A stretch of DNA of 64,000 nt from Tyto alba (lineage: Eukaryota > Chordata > Aves > Strigiformes > Tytonidae), in NCBI RefSeq assembly GCF_018691265.1, contig NW_024881322.1, positions 7,316,001-7,380,000 of the forward strand, given 5' to 3'. Positions 12,301 to 25,100 of the stretch are shown piece by piece. Under the pieces are notes generated by a model. The model searched no databases. It was not told where the DNA came from and saw only the letters and a program-made list of their open reading frames with translations. Made by a program: the position numbers and the translations under genes. How positions within the stretch are numbered: the first letter of the stretch is position 1; the number at the start of each line of letters is the position of its first letter.

Positions 12301-15300
12301 CACCATACAAAATTACTGTGATTTTTTTCTTTCAGAATCAGCAAATGGAGTTGCTGGTTTTGGCACTCAAAAGGCTGTTCAGGAGAAGTAGAACTTACCA
12401 AACTTTATGAACAACAGGAGGAAAGTCAATCAGTAACACTTTTCTGCTGTCCAGTTTGAGAGCCCTCAGGTATGCATTGTCAACTGAAGTTACAAATAGA
12501 TGTTTCTGAGGGCAAAAAAATCTGTCTTTAAAGTGCAACAAAGAGGTCCAAATTCTGTTCTGCTATACCATAGTGAATCAGGAATTACTTCATTGACTAT
12601 ACATAGCATCAAGACATTAAATTCAATAGATTTTTTCCTAGTCTTCCTTATTGCTCGTACAAATCTATTTGCAGTACAACTGTGGGAGAGCAAGAGAACT
12701 ACCAACTAGGTGGGAAATACCGGTTCTCCTTTCTGAGGAGAGATGGACACAAAACCTGCAGTACAATGGGGAACCACCCAGCAAAGAATCATTTTGCCAA
12801 AGAGAAAATTAAAGAAAAAAAATCCATAAAATTTGGTGTCCACTGTCTAGGAGGGTGTGTTAAATGTTAAAATGGAATACTTGTTCTCTTTAAATACTCT
12901 TGCTGACCATATGCAGGCTTCTGACAGACCTTTTAATCAGCATCGCTATGAAACCACGGTTGAACCTGTGTTGAATATATAAGCTACATTGCATACCATG
13001 GTAATCACCAATGCATTGCCATACCCTCTCTGATTGATTGTGATATTGCAGTGTCCCAGAAGCCATACGTGTGATGTCTGTAAGGCCCACATGATAGCAT
13101 TCAGGCTGTACTGGCTACCTGTAAAGACTTGCCTTTTCTAAAGACCCCAGAGAGCTCCAGGATGAGGAAAGATGAGCCCTCATTCTCCAACCCTTTTCCC
13201 TTCATGAGAAGAACAACCTAAGCATTTGGCACGATGGGCCACTGCCCATTTCTGATTTATGAGCAGATTTATGAGCCATTGGCTAAAGATGGACTCATGG
13301 ATGAAAGTCATCATCCAACAGTGCCTTATCAATGAGAGCAAAAATGAGACCTTCACTGGTTTTGAATGTAGGCTCTAGAACCAGCACTGAGGAAGTGAAT
13401 AATATATCAATAGCAAAACTTCAGGTGAGACTGAAATAAGTGATACTCTCTGTCTTGATAGATATATTAGAGAAGGTGAATCTTTTTCTATTTCTTCCCA
13501 CTTTTTGATGTCTTGACAAATGCATGGCAAGAGAGAATCCATGTTGCTTAGCAACTCCTTAGGATGCAGAAAGAAATCAGTCAATACAACTCTGAATTAA
13601 AGCTGCAATGACCCACAGAAATTTTTCTAGAGAAAACTAAGAATAGCTATATATTCTCTGTCTTTTTCCTGAAGTCACTTTATCTCATGAGTCAAACTCT
13701 TTAAAATGAAGAATCATGGAAATAGATAGGTCTTTCTGAGGTGGGAGAAGGGGGGTAATTTATTGCAGGAGTCTGAAAAGCAGGAATTCATTTTGAATTC
13801 TAGCAACGTTGATTATTCTAGTAAGGTTGAGTGTGAATTTAGCCATTTTGGCACATCGATCATTTGTGAGCCAGTCATGATTTCAGTCATGAGACATGCT
13901 GAATTAATTCCTCCACTTGTTTGAATTGCCATTGATTACATTGGTATTGAACTCATCACAGCTGAGGCAACAGACATTGCACTGACAACAAACGAGGATG
14001 TAGCTTGCTTGCACATAAGTATATGCATCAAGCCCTCATCAGAGCACTTGCATGAAACCCTCAACAGCTGAGCTAAAGTATGGTACTCAGTCTTAGCCCA
14101 TGAGTGAGTATACAAGTTACAGAGTCCCATTTTTGGTACTGGATGGTTGAGTGATCATTTTAAGAATGTGTTTATTCACCAAACACAACAGGCATTTCTG
14201 CAAAAATCAACAAGATGATCAGGATTCATGAACATTCCCATCGATGCTAACAGGTTTCTGAGTGTTTGAAAACAGTGATAAACATGACATCCTAGAAGTC
14301 CAAGAGAGATAAATTTAATTCCTTTACTCACAGTAGTATTTACATAGCCATTTATTTGTTTTTACTGTTTGACCAAAACTCATCTGAATATTTAGTAATA
14401 CAGGACTTGGTCAAAGTGGTAAAACAATAGAGAAAAATGAGTACATGCAGAAACTAGTGGGGTTTTTTGCAACAAGAAATTGCAAAGCACACCTCTGACT
14501 TTTCAATCACTTTTTGGAAATTGCAACATTCAAGGGATAAGACAAACGAGTCTCATCACCACTTTCTAGGCCAGCTATTGCTTCCTGTTCAGCAAAAGAA
14601 ACAGACAGGAGAAAGCTTTCTCTCTCCTTTTTCTTTTTGGGACATTATTACTAGTTATTAAGATCACTGCTACTACAGTAATGCTTGTGGCCCTAGCTGA
14701 TTACAATATACTAATAACCCTTCTACTTTCTTGTGCATTCCCTAGACAGCCACAGTATCAGGCCTGCTGTATGTATGTAACTCCCATCAGCTTCAAGGAG
14801 TGGCGAGGCCACTTTGGCATGATCAGCACAGAGCCAGCACCTGCATATGGTTCCAGTGCTGCAGCTGGGTCACACGTGTGGACCCTCTGCGCTTTGCAGG
14901 GTCCTTTGGAAATTTATAAAAGAATCAACAAAGGTATATGTCCACATAGACCAGATTCTGCCTTAAAAAAGCTCCCCCAAACCACTGTTTAAAAATACCC
15001 TCGCCCCTGCCTTGCCTTTGGTGACATAAGTAAGGAACACCCTGTATGGGTAACTGTCTTGAATGTCCTATGTCCATACTACTGAATGTATGGACTCTTT
15101 ATTCACAATTTTCTTTCCTGCAATTTTTATCTGTGTGAACTGTGGAAGATTACATCTTGCTATATAAAACATAAGCAATATATGGTGTTAAACTGATACA
15201 CAGTGTACTACAGAATAATTTGTAGAATATTTCGTACTGTTTTATAGTACTTCTGTCATGTTTATATCACATGTAGAGTTATGATATATAGAGAGGTTAC

Positions 15301-16321
15301 TTCTGCTATATGTGCATATTATGCATGCAGCTATATATAATGCAGAAATATATTGTGACATTAATAGAAATATGTGAACTAAACTTAAGAGAAATAATTT
15401 CTCCTTGGTATCTATTGATACTAAAACAGTTATGTAAGCGCAGCAGAAGAGGAGTGAGATATTTCACTCTGTTTCCTTTGTAGGCCTGTCAATACAAAAA
15501 GGTCCCTTTCCCATTGGCTCTTGAGACACAGCCACAAGGAACAGAATCTTTTGCAGTACTGTAAAGGGTCCCAGGTGAAAAAATCGAGCTTTTGCAGTAA
15601 TTGTTTCTGGTCCTGCTAAAACCAGTGATTCATTCTGTTCTGCTCTCTTGTCTTCATGTTATGTGAACAACATTTTTAATGAAGTAAACCTATTAGGATG
15701 GCGTACAAAACCAAAACTTTAAGACTTTTCTGCCTTTTAGCATTTTGAAGAAATTTGCTATTCACAGTGACTGCGATCTGTAAACTTCTTCCCCGTGTGC
15801 ATTCAGCATAAAGCGATTCATCTTACAGCACCCCGCGGCATTCAGCTTGCCACCCTCCAGGTGCCTCCCACGATGCACACCAGGCAGTGGCGGCACTGCC
15901 AGTCACACCTATGTGCTTTTGGGGAGCAAAAATGGCCAAAGGATGAGGGTCTTGGGGCAACACTTTGCTGTCAACATGTGCAGTGTGCCCGCAGTGCCAC
16001 GTCTGACATGCATGAGGTAATCTGATGGAGGACGGATGCCTTCGATAAGTCACTTTATGGTGTTGGTGGGTTTGGAGATGATTCTTACCGGTATATATAG
16101 AAACTGGAAGGGGACTCAGGGCCCAACAAGCATGTCAGAGATTCTCCTCTAGTACACTGAAAATGTGTGTTGTAATCATACCCTGAAGAGTGTAAGAGCT
16201 ACCCTGTAATCTAGCCTTCTGCTTGCATGGTGGAAATAGACCCAAGTGTTGGCAAACTATCTGCAGTGGAGTGAAGGGGCAGTAGGATTCCCCTTGCACA
16301 ACTTTAGCAGCCTGAAAGAAA
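9307..16321. other. Long non-coding stretch, no gene recognised
   Basis: About 7 kb of AT-rich unique DNA with no supported exon or RNA gene. It contains a T-run (10873-10889), a decayed TA/CA microsatellite (about 11361-11395) and an AT-rich partly palindromic patch around 15280-15360. Several polypyrimidine-AG runs look like acceptors (for example just before 12337), but none is followed by a convincing coding exon. Confidence 0.5.
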
Positions 16322-16763
16322 CATAGAATAGAATCATAGAATCGTTTGGGTTGGAAAGGACCTTTAAAGGTCATCTAGTCCAACCCCTCTGCAATGAGCA
16401 GGGACATCTTCAACTAGATCAGGTTGCCTGGAGCCCCGTAGAACCTGACCTTGAATGTTTCCAGGGATGGGGCATCTACCACCTCTCTATGCAACCTGTT
16501 CCAGTGTTTCACCACCCCCATCATAAAAAAATTCTTCCTTATATCTAGTCTGAATCTACCATCTTTTGGTTTAAAACCATTACCCCTTGTCCTATTGTTA
16601 CAGGCCCTACTAAAAAGTCTGTCCTCATCTTTCTTATAAGCCCCCCTTAAGTACTGGAAGGCTGCTATAAGGTCTTCCTGGAGTTTTCTCTTCTCCAGGC
16701 TGAACAACCCTAACCCCCTCAGCCTTTCTTCATAGGAGAGGTGTTCTACCCCTCTGATCAGCT
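16322..16763 (-). mobile_element. CR1 LINE, 3' end, 5'-truncated
   Basis: This is the best-preserved repeat in the window. On the minus strand it runs from the ORF2 C-terminal coding region into a short 3' UTR, ending in tandem ATTCTATG-type units (plus strand 16322-16343, CATAGAATAGAATCATAGAATC). That terminal repeat is the hallmark of avian CR1, which has no poly(A) tail. The similarity stops near 16763, where the usual 5' truncation lies. CR1 is a non-LTR retrotransposon spread by target-primed reverse transcription. I saw no target-site duplication, as is normal for CR1. Modest divergence and a mostly open coding segment suggest it is much younger than the other CR1 pieces here. Confidence 0.93.
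16414..16707 (-). pseudogene. CR1 ORF2 C-terminal remnant
   Basis: The minus-strand frame is open for about 97 codons and ends at the natural ORF2 stop after GNLI. Recognisable CR1 ORF2 C-terminal motifs in order are RTRGNGF, FRLDIRKNFF and VVKHWNRLHREVVDAPSLE. This is the tail downstream of the reverse-transcriptase domain. The endonuclease and the catalytic reverse-transcriptase core are missing because of 5' truncation, so no active protein can be made. The apparent start methionine is internal to the original protein and has no meaning. The frame continues slightly upstream before similarity ends. Confidence 0.9.
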
Positions 16764-19700
16764 AGTCTACATTACTTCTGTAGCCTCCCTTTTTAACAAT
16801 TGGAGGGAGAAGAAGGCATCTACTGGGGTCAATCCATCTTGTTGCAATGCAGGTGATTAAAAGGAGGGCAGGGAAGCTAAACTGTCCCCTGAAGCTGTCA
16901 CCTCCCACCACTGGATATGGAAGGAGCTGTGACTGGATATCCGTCAGCTTTTATGTCACGGACGTGAGGTGGGAGAGGAGTATTCCTGTGGGGAGAGATG
17001 AAGGCAGTCTAGGGTTCATCCCAGGCATACTGACCATCCTCCTCTCCTTGGGAGACCAAGTCTGCCTTTGCTGCAACAGAGGAAACATAAGAGAATTGCA
17101 AAGCACTGCAGTCTCTGAGTAATCCTTGGGGAGTTACAGTCTCATCCCCATGGGATCCAGATGCTAACCAGTGCACATGCCCACACACACACGCTGTGCT
17201 CCACGGCAAGGCCAGGGTGTTTGCACTGCTTTTGGTTCCCAGCCAAGTAGGTGTTCTGCTGTTCTTCTCAGGATGGGCCAGCATGGGCAGACTGCTTATT
17301 CTGGGATTTTCCAGGAGATGCATGGGGAGATATTTCCTTCCTTGAAACTATTTCACAGCTCCTCCAAGGCTGCACGGAGTTAAGCTGAGGGAGGCGCTGG
17401 AAGCTGGGGGAAGTTCATGCCAGTTTCCCTGTCTGTGTTTCTTCACCTTTCCCTTCACAGTTAGGGCAGGAGGTGTAAAGGGAGATCAGAGGCTGCAAAT
17501 CAGCCAGTGAGCTATGTTGGTATTCCTCTCTTGGTGCTGAAATGAATGATGCTTAGTCTTTTAGTTAATTTGAAGGGACCACATCTGGAAGCACTTTACA
17601 CAGCCTCAGCCTCTGTGGCAATTTGCCTGAGTAAGCACCTCAAGATTTAGCCAATAGAGAATGTGCACTGCATAGCTCATTAAGAGCCTAATCACTTTCC
17701 TCTGGGTCAAATTCAAGTGGCTATTAAAATCAATGTATTTATTTGCCAGGAAGAGTGCTAAAGAGGTCGTAAGATATATATGAAATGTGTCCTGGAAAAA
17801 TGACATTGTGGTAACAGTATGAGAAAAATACCAAGCTGACTTAAACGCATCCTAACCCCTTGCTGCTATTAGATGTGGGGATTTCTGCACCAGGGAAGAG
17901 GGAACGCGAAGGGTGTCAGCTAGAGGAATGATGAAAATATCTCACAGTGAAGTGACAAGAAGCCCGTGGCACATCAAATAGCAGAGGAGGACTATGCAGA
18001 TAACAGCTGGCTGACAGGGGAACCGTTTCCTCTGATTGGAAGCTGTCTCCAAGGAACATGGACTGACTCTTTGCTTACTGACCTTGAAAATGGAAATAAT
18101 TTCAGAGACAGCCTTCTCCCATTTGTTTCTATCAAATGAATTTGAATGTAAGTTGCCGTGACATCACAGGGAAAGGATCATTCCTCATTTATCAGCATGT
18201 CTGTTTTGGTATAAATGACAGAGGTGGTTAAAAAAATATGTTTTTAATGTGTGACTTTGCCTTGCATAAAATATGATGAAAGAGGCTGAGGACAGAGCTG
18301 AGATTGAGAGGAACCAGGGGAGCGAGAACCCTCTGGGCAAACGTCTTCCAATGCCCGATGGCTGGGGATGTGCTGGGAGCTGGGAGGAAAGGATGCATTT
18401 CATGAGGAAAAGATTCAATTGCAGGAGAATAAGAGGACATCCTTGCTTGGCACTCTGCCTGTGCATGCAAACAGATGTGGTGCAAAGGCAAGTATCCATC
18501 TCCCTACTCGTCCATCTTCAACCTCCCTTCCCCCTTACAAACAAATCTTAGGAGAGCAAACTATTCCCAGAATGAATCACTCTTTTCCTGAACAGTGAAC
18601 TTTTCTGTTGCAAAGTCAACAAAGTCCTGCAGGAATTCTTGGAAAATCTCCAGAGATGTGCAAAAAAAGCCAGTAAATTATTGTCTGTGATGGCATGCTT
18701 TCAGGCCCCACAGAGGCTACTGGGAGCTGAGGGCGGTCTATATCTCAGCAAGTCAGAGCTCCTCTGCAGATTTTCTCAACGTCATAGAGCTGGGTCTTTT
18801 TAATTTACTGGCTTATTTATTACACTCTCATTTTAGTGACAGCTATCACTGCAAGAAGAAGGTAAGGTGATTGAAACATCCAGTTTGGTTTATTAAACTG
18901 AACTGCTCTCCTCCACTGATGGGGAGGTCACCTTGCAGGTACCAGAGGGTAGGAACAGGCACATACTGCTGACTAGCTGCTGGATCTGCAGGATTTGCAG
19001 ATCCACCAGCTAGGTCCTGGTTCTGGACCAGCTGCAATGCAGAGGCTGAACCATCTTTAGACACCTTTGTTCTGAAGTCGTAGAGAAGCTGAGCAGGGGG
19101 CACACAGCCGATGTGGTGGTCTGACTCCATTTCTTGTTGCATGTCTTCACTACAGTTGCTGTTCACAAAAAACCTCTAAGCCTGGCTTAATGTTAACATC
19201 AGGAAAGTAGATTTAGTGGTATAGGTAAATTAGGTTTTGCTTCCACTTGGCCAGTTTATTTTTCAGGGAGAAACTAAGCTGACCATGTATATGGATTTGC
19301 TTCTGTTCTGCTCCTATCCCACAGTCCACTTTTAGCTGTATTTCCAGGTCTAACTCCCTCTTTTTCTTGCATGGATTTCCCTGTTCCATTTTTGCTGCAC
19401 AGCATTGAAATCAGCATGATACCCCCAAAGCATCCTCATCTGGGGAGGTTTGCCCTGACTGTAAGTTATCTGAGGGTGGAAGGTGCCATGGGCTGCAGTG
19501 GAGCTCCAGAACCAGAGGCCACCCACAAATCAGGTCCCCTCCCTTGCTCCCAGGGCAGTTGAGAAAGGGGAAGGGAGATGCAGCTTGGCTACATCAACCA
19601 CATCTGTACACCAAGCAAAGCTGGGGAAGGAAAGGCAAAAATCAGTGCTGGGAGGTGCTGGCTTGACTGCTCTAATGTGATGGCAGCAGAAAGTGGCCTC

Positions 19701-20340
19701 TCTGAGGCCAGCCGCTGCCTGCGCCGGATGATGTCGGGGTCTCTTCTCCACCGTGCCCTGGCAGGTTGCCCGCAGACAAGGCGGAGGAAGAAGTGGGGAG
19801 AGGATCACACCACTGTGGGGAAGGAGGGTGTATAAATAGTGCCTGTTTGGAAGGCCAGGTGTGTCCGTCTGATTCGAGCCAAGCATAACAGGAGGGAGCA
19901 AGGAGTGCGTCTTCCTCTCCAGACCCAGTTCCTGAAATTCATTTCCTCCTATGTGTTTCTGTTATTATGGGTGGGAGGATGGGGAGGAAGGAAGGAAGAA
20001 AAGAAAGCAAAAATCTTTGGTTTATTCTTGGATCTCACACCCCTGAGTCTCTATTTGTTTACTTGGTACCTGTTCACTTGTGCATTGTTTGTCCTGTGCA
20101 TATGTTATGGCTGAGCCACTCTAAGACCTTGCTTCTGCTGGAGGGGGAGTTTTTCTCCAGTCTCCCACTCCTCCTCACTCTGTCTATCCCCGCTGTGAGG
20201 TGCATTAGCTCCTCCACTGCCCCCATCCCAGCATCACTGGACCTTTCACCAAACCAAATCAACTCACTTATTTGGCAGAAACATTTATTTGCTGGGTTAG
20301 TGAACTGAACTGGTGCAGAGCTAGTTCAAACAGGCAAGGA
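16764..20340. other. Non-coding stretch, no gene recognised
   Basis: Unique sequence with a short (CA)n run at 17182-17192. A minus-strand frame at 18846-19166 (about 106 codons) has a protein-like composition but no family I recognise, and its flanking splice signals are weak. It is treated under findings, not called as a gene. Confidence 0.5.
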
Positions 20341-20341
20341 G

Positions 20342-20356
20342 GAGAGAGAGAGAGAG
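20342..20356. repeat. (GA)n microsatellite
   Basis: Seven to eight uninterrupted GA dinucleotides. Confidence 0.85.
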
Positions 20357-21400
20357 TAGATGCTTGCAGCAAGAAAGGGGGAAAGCATTAGAGGACAAAG
20401 AGTTTTCTCATTTGACTTTGGTGACCTGATATATTGGTTCTCACTCTTGTGTGTAACTTGATCACCAGCTGATATCTTGGCACGTTGTTGTTTTCCATGC
20501 TCTCAGGATGTACCTCCATTCCAGACATCATCCCTTCAGCCTGGCAAAAAGCTTCAGCTCCCATGTACTTCTAGCTTTCTACTGCAGAGCTGGCCTCCAG
20601 TTGAACTCTCTGACAGAGAGTATCTGGCCAGTGCTGTGGTCACATTTATGGTCATTCATTCTGCCAACATTTTTTACAGCATGCTAGGCTGCTATGATGA
20701 ACCCCTTGGAAAACAAGGACGTGGCAACAGAAGGTTTCCCTTGTAATCCTGGAGGCAGACCCGGATATTGCAAGTGTTCTTTCTAGCTGCCTGGTCCTTC
20801 AGTGTAAAGCCAGTGCTGGTATGCCCTCACTCCTGGGAAAACACGGATGGCATCAGAGAGCCTGGCGGCTAAACAGCCTGGTGGGGAGCGTTGTTTTGCT
20901 TACAGTGCCCAGGCAGCTGGTTTCTTGCAAGCACAGGGCAGGCAAACCACCCTGCTCCTGCCATTGCTTGCCTGTGGACGTGTGCCTGTGACCACTGGGG
21001 ACGGGAGGGGTGGGATGGAGGGGTGTGCTACCAGCAGGACCGAGGGGGCAAATCTCCATCCCAGCCATTGTGGTTTTGCTGCCCGGTGTGGGCATTGCAC
21101 ACACAATGACCTCCTTGGCGGCAGGGTGCACCGGTACCTGGCTCACCCTAGGTACACCCCACATTGTCCTGTTTCATGGGGCAGCACAAGCCCAGAGCCA
21201 CATTCCCCCAGCCAGGCGGCCGGGGCCAGCCCCAGCTGCTCGCCCATCGGCTGAGCACGGCCTCCTCCACCCCCTGCGCCCCTGCGTTTGGGTGATGGGG
21301 GCTGTCCACACTGGTCGAAACCCTGCCTCCCCACCAGCCGAAGGCACTTTTTGCAGGCTCACTGCCACTTGATTTGTTCTCCTTTCTCTGCTCAATCTTT
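20357..21400. other. Non-coding stretch, partly GC-rich
   Basis: The 21.0-21.3 kb part is GC-rich with scattered CpG. Many overlapping open frames on both strands follow from the composition alone, and none has a recognisable motif. Confidence 0.5.
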
Positions 21401-22140
21401 CCTCCAACTTTCCGAAATGGGAACATTACTTGAAAAACGGGAGACACAGAAGGAGGCCGCGTGGCCCCGCGAAGGTGGTGTCAGGCAGAACAAAATAAAC
21501 GCCTGAGGAGGCGCTTCCAAGAGACTTTGAAAGAAACTGGAGCACACATGTTCTTCTTCTCCCTCTGTTTTTGTCATGTCTCTGTAAAACGGTGGACATT
21601 TTCCCGGCTGCTCAGCAGGGCTGACAGCGTGTTATCAGGACGGGGCTGTGTCCTAAATAGAAACTCTGCAGGTTCAGAAAGTTCCCTTCTTCTAATTGGA
21701 ACCGACTCATGGAGGTGAAGAAAAGCTGCAAAATTGTTTTAAGCTATGAGCAATTATAACAACCCTTACAGTGCCAGTGACACTAAGAGGATTTGTACTG
21801 GATTATACCTAGCGTTAACATGATCTAATGCTGCATGAATATTGCAGCCCACAGCAGGCCCAGCTCTCGGAGTTGAGTTCCTTTTTCTTCAAAGTCATCT
21901 GGGGTTTGGGGAAGGAGGGGAATGACGCCGTGCGGGGAGAGTTTTGGTGCAATGTCATGTCTCTCTCAAACATCGCAAATAGGCAGTGTTAAAGTAACAG
22001 CGGAAGGCAAACCAGATTTTAGCGAGAGCCTGCTAGCTTCCTGCTACTTGGCACTCGCCCCGCTGGGCAGAGAGGTACCACAGAGGTCTCGCAGTGAGGT
22101 GACGTGACGGTGCCATGCCGGCCGCCGTGCCATGGCACAC
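21400..22140. promoter_or_regulatory. CpG-retaining segment, candidate regulatory DNA
   Basis: CpG dinucleotides are clearly more frequent here than in the surrounding DNA, for example at 21455-21480, 21500-21515, 21920-21935 and 22080-22130. The last cluster includes GTGACGTGACGG, two overlapping TGACG cores like those bound by CREB/ATF factors. Between the CpG clusters lies an AT-rich part (about 21730-21850) with TAAT and ATTA motifs. CpG is normally lost by methylation-driven decay, so local retention can mean germline hypomethylation or selection. No transcript or exon is visible, so the regulatory label is inference. Confidence 0.3.
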
Positions 22141-25100
22141 CAGGTGACCAAATGGTGAATCCTCCTCCTATCCCCAGGCTGCATGGGACTGTCTGAGGCA
22201 GCTTTTAAAAGTGTTTTAAAATAATCCTTCCTTTTATAATGGCATGGAGAGACTTCCGCTGGCACAGACAGAGGAAGAAGGGAATTAATTGGGGTATGCC
22301 CTCATATGCAGAGATTTTAGCGATGCAAAACTATGGCAGAGCAGGCTGGTAAGGCCGTATGCAGCTAGTGATCGTGAGAAACATGGTCTATAGGAAAGGA
22401 GGGGAGGAAGGAACAGCATGGGAGCTGAGTCTGCAGGCCAGGGCCTTGGAGAATACCTGCTCTTATTAATACTGACTTATTATAGGGTCTGCAGGGAGTT
22501 CTTTAATCTCTCCGTAGATCAGTTCCTCAATGAGCAGAATTAAAATAATAACATTTGGCTTGGTGAGAAGGGAAGAAGACAAGCCTGCATCAGTGTGAGG
22601 CACTCAAACGCTAGAGCAATTGAGGAAGGCAAAGATGGAAGGCAAGGTAGAAAGGAAAGGAAATCACTGAGTGAAAAGAGACACACTGAAGGCCTTGAAG
22701 GTTTTCCTCCTTGTCTTAGATTTTGCTAGTGAAATCAGCAGAGCCAACAAAAGTTCTCTGGGGACTTAAACTTCAAGTATAGTTGAAGGTCACAGAGTAT
22801 AGATTGTGCTTGGGAACTACCCAAGATTTGCGCTGGAGCAGCAAGGGAGCACCTGATCAAATGTATGCAAAACTTTTTCTCGGCCTAGACTTAGTGCATG
22901 ATGGAGGGAATTAATGGGGGTGAAAATTATTTTATATCCAAAATGGGAAAACCCTCCCTGCTAGTGCTAGTGAGCTCTGTAGCGCTGAGCTCTACAGCAG
23001 AGGTGAGGAATGAGACCAAGAGGTCTAAATCACATTCCTGTATATACTGCCTTAGAATTTGGCCCTGACAGTAGGTTAGGTTGGCCACACTTCTTGCTAG
23101 TAGCATAATTTGACTGCTGAATGGGAGAGTTCCATATTAGGTCCTTAGGAGATTTTATACAGCTAATATATTTATTTTGCAGAGACGTGTCAAACAAAAG
23201 CATACCTATGCAATGTTGAACTATAATCTATCCCACTAAAATCCATCGAGTAAGTTCAAACTCCAAAATAGGATATGACAAATATTGGACAACTAACACA
23301 AATGAGTGTGGCTCCCACTGTCTGTTGCTTCCCAATTCTCCTGTAGCCTGTTTCACTACAAGCCCCATGCACTGTATCAACCCCAATTAAACACTGTTCT
23401 GAAAGTTTAGTAACAGTATTGTTATGCCAAAGTGTCAAAAACCTATGAGTTAAATAAGCACCCACAGGAAGATGAACTTAGCTTAAAAAGGAATTTATTA
23501 CAGAGAAGCAGAAGCAGCATAAATCAGAAGGAAGGTTGAAGATTTGGGCCTTTGAGCCCTCCAGTTGTAAAGGATTACAATGTATTTTTTTAAATGAGAA
23601 CTGATATCTCCCATGATCAGATGTTTCTAGGAGGTCACCAGCAAGTATTGTGGGGGACAGTGTAACACCATGAGAATGGCAATGTTTTAAGGTTATCTTA
23701 CATAGAAAAGGTTAACAAATAATTGTAGGTGATTCTACACTTCCCACAACTTTTTTAAAAAATAAACAAACCAACCCAACAGCCCAGTCCGAAATATTTT
23801 GGCCAAAAGAGGCAAACAACTCATACTGATTCCCAAAAGTCTTGTGGGATTTGCAAGTTGGATGCTTCATGCTTTCATCCTGCTCGGTCATTAGCCTCCC
23901 AGCTAGGATTTCATCTTCTGCAAGGCAGCCTGCAGCCCCTCAGGGAGCAGGAGAAGGACTATTATGGTGAGGAGACAAAGCAGGGAGGGGAGTTGTGGGG
24001 CTGAGGAAAACTGTGGGAGACTAAATCTGTTGGAAGATATGCCACCAGCAACTTGGCATAGGGATGAATTTGACCCACTGTGAAGTTTCTCAGAACTAGT
24101 GCTAATATACTGGGCTTGAAGCATTTAGGTAGCAATTATCACCTATAAAATAGGTGCTAATGTAGATTTTCACATTCAGAGGGCCAGCTGCTAAACTGGT
24201 AGAAATGGGTGTACCTCTGTGGACTTCACTAGAGCTAGAGCCGTTCATGCCAGATGAAAATGCTCCCCAGAATTTTTAAGACAGCAATTAATCTTAAAAT
24301 AAAAACACAGAGAAGAAAGGGTGCACATTGATCCCTTTGCTTTAACAGGAAATTTACATCTGGAGATGTCTAAAGTTCTGTCTGATGAATGATTGAACTG
24401 TGAGAGACCAGTAGCATGCAGCATCACACACACTGGTCATTTTATAATAATTGCAAGGGAAGTATTTCAGGAAAGGAAGAAACAGAAAATTATGGTGACA
24501 TGGCAGAATATAGCAGCTAGTTTTCAGGCTGTGCCCTTCCATCTTGGCAGGATACTGTTTTCCTTCATTCTGTAAAATACTCAGATTGGTACGATACAGC
24601 TTTTTAAAATGGGGTGTTAAAGAGAAGATCTATTGTCTAAGGGAAAAAAAATACATACCAATTTGTGATTTTAAAGGTGTTAGGGACTTTTTGTATAGGT
24701 ACACAGAGTTGCCAGGTCAAAGTGCTACCTTCCTGTAACTATAGTACAGCATACATTTCCCCAGTAACACACTGGCTGTTAGTTGAACCTTATAGTAAAG
24801 AATCAATAAAGTCAAGGCAATTTCCTTAACGTGCCATCTGTAAGAGATTATGGAAGGGAGGTGGGAGAAGGGTTTTCCTTAGTGGTTAATACTTTACTAA
24901 AGTTCAAATGAGGCAATATATAGTAAAATAAATTCAATCTGTATTTTCTCTTCTTTCAATTTTAGTGGGGACTAAATGAAATGGAACTGTGTTGATTCTA
25001 CCTGGTTCAATATATCTTTGCTTTCTAATAACCAAGGTCGTTTTTACCTTCATGGAAAAAGAAGCCTAATATAAAATACTCACCCAGACCAAACAAACAC

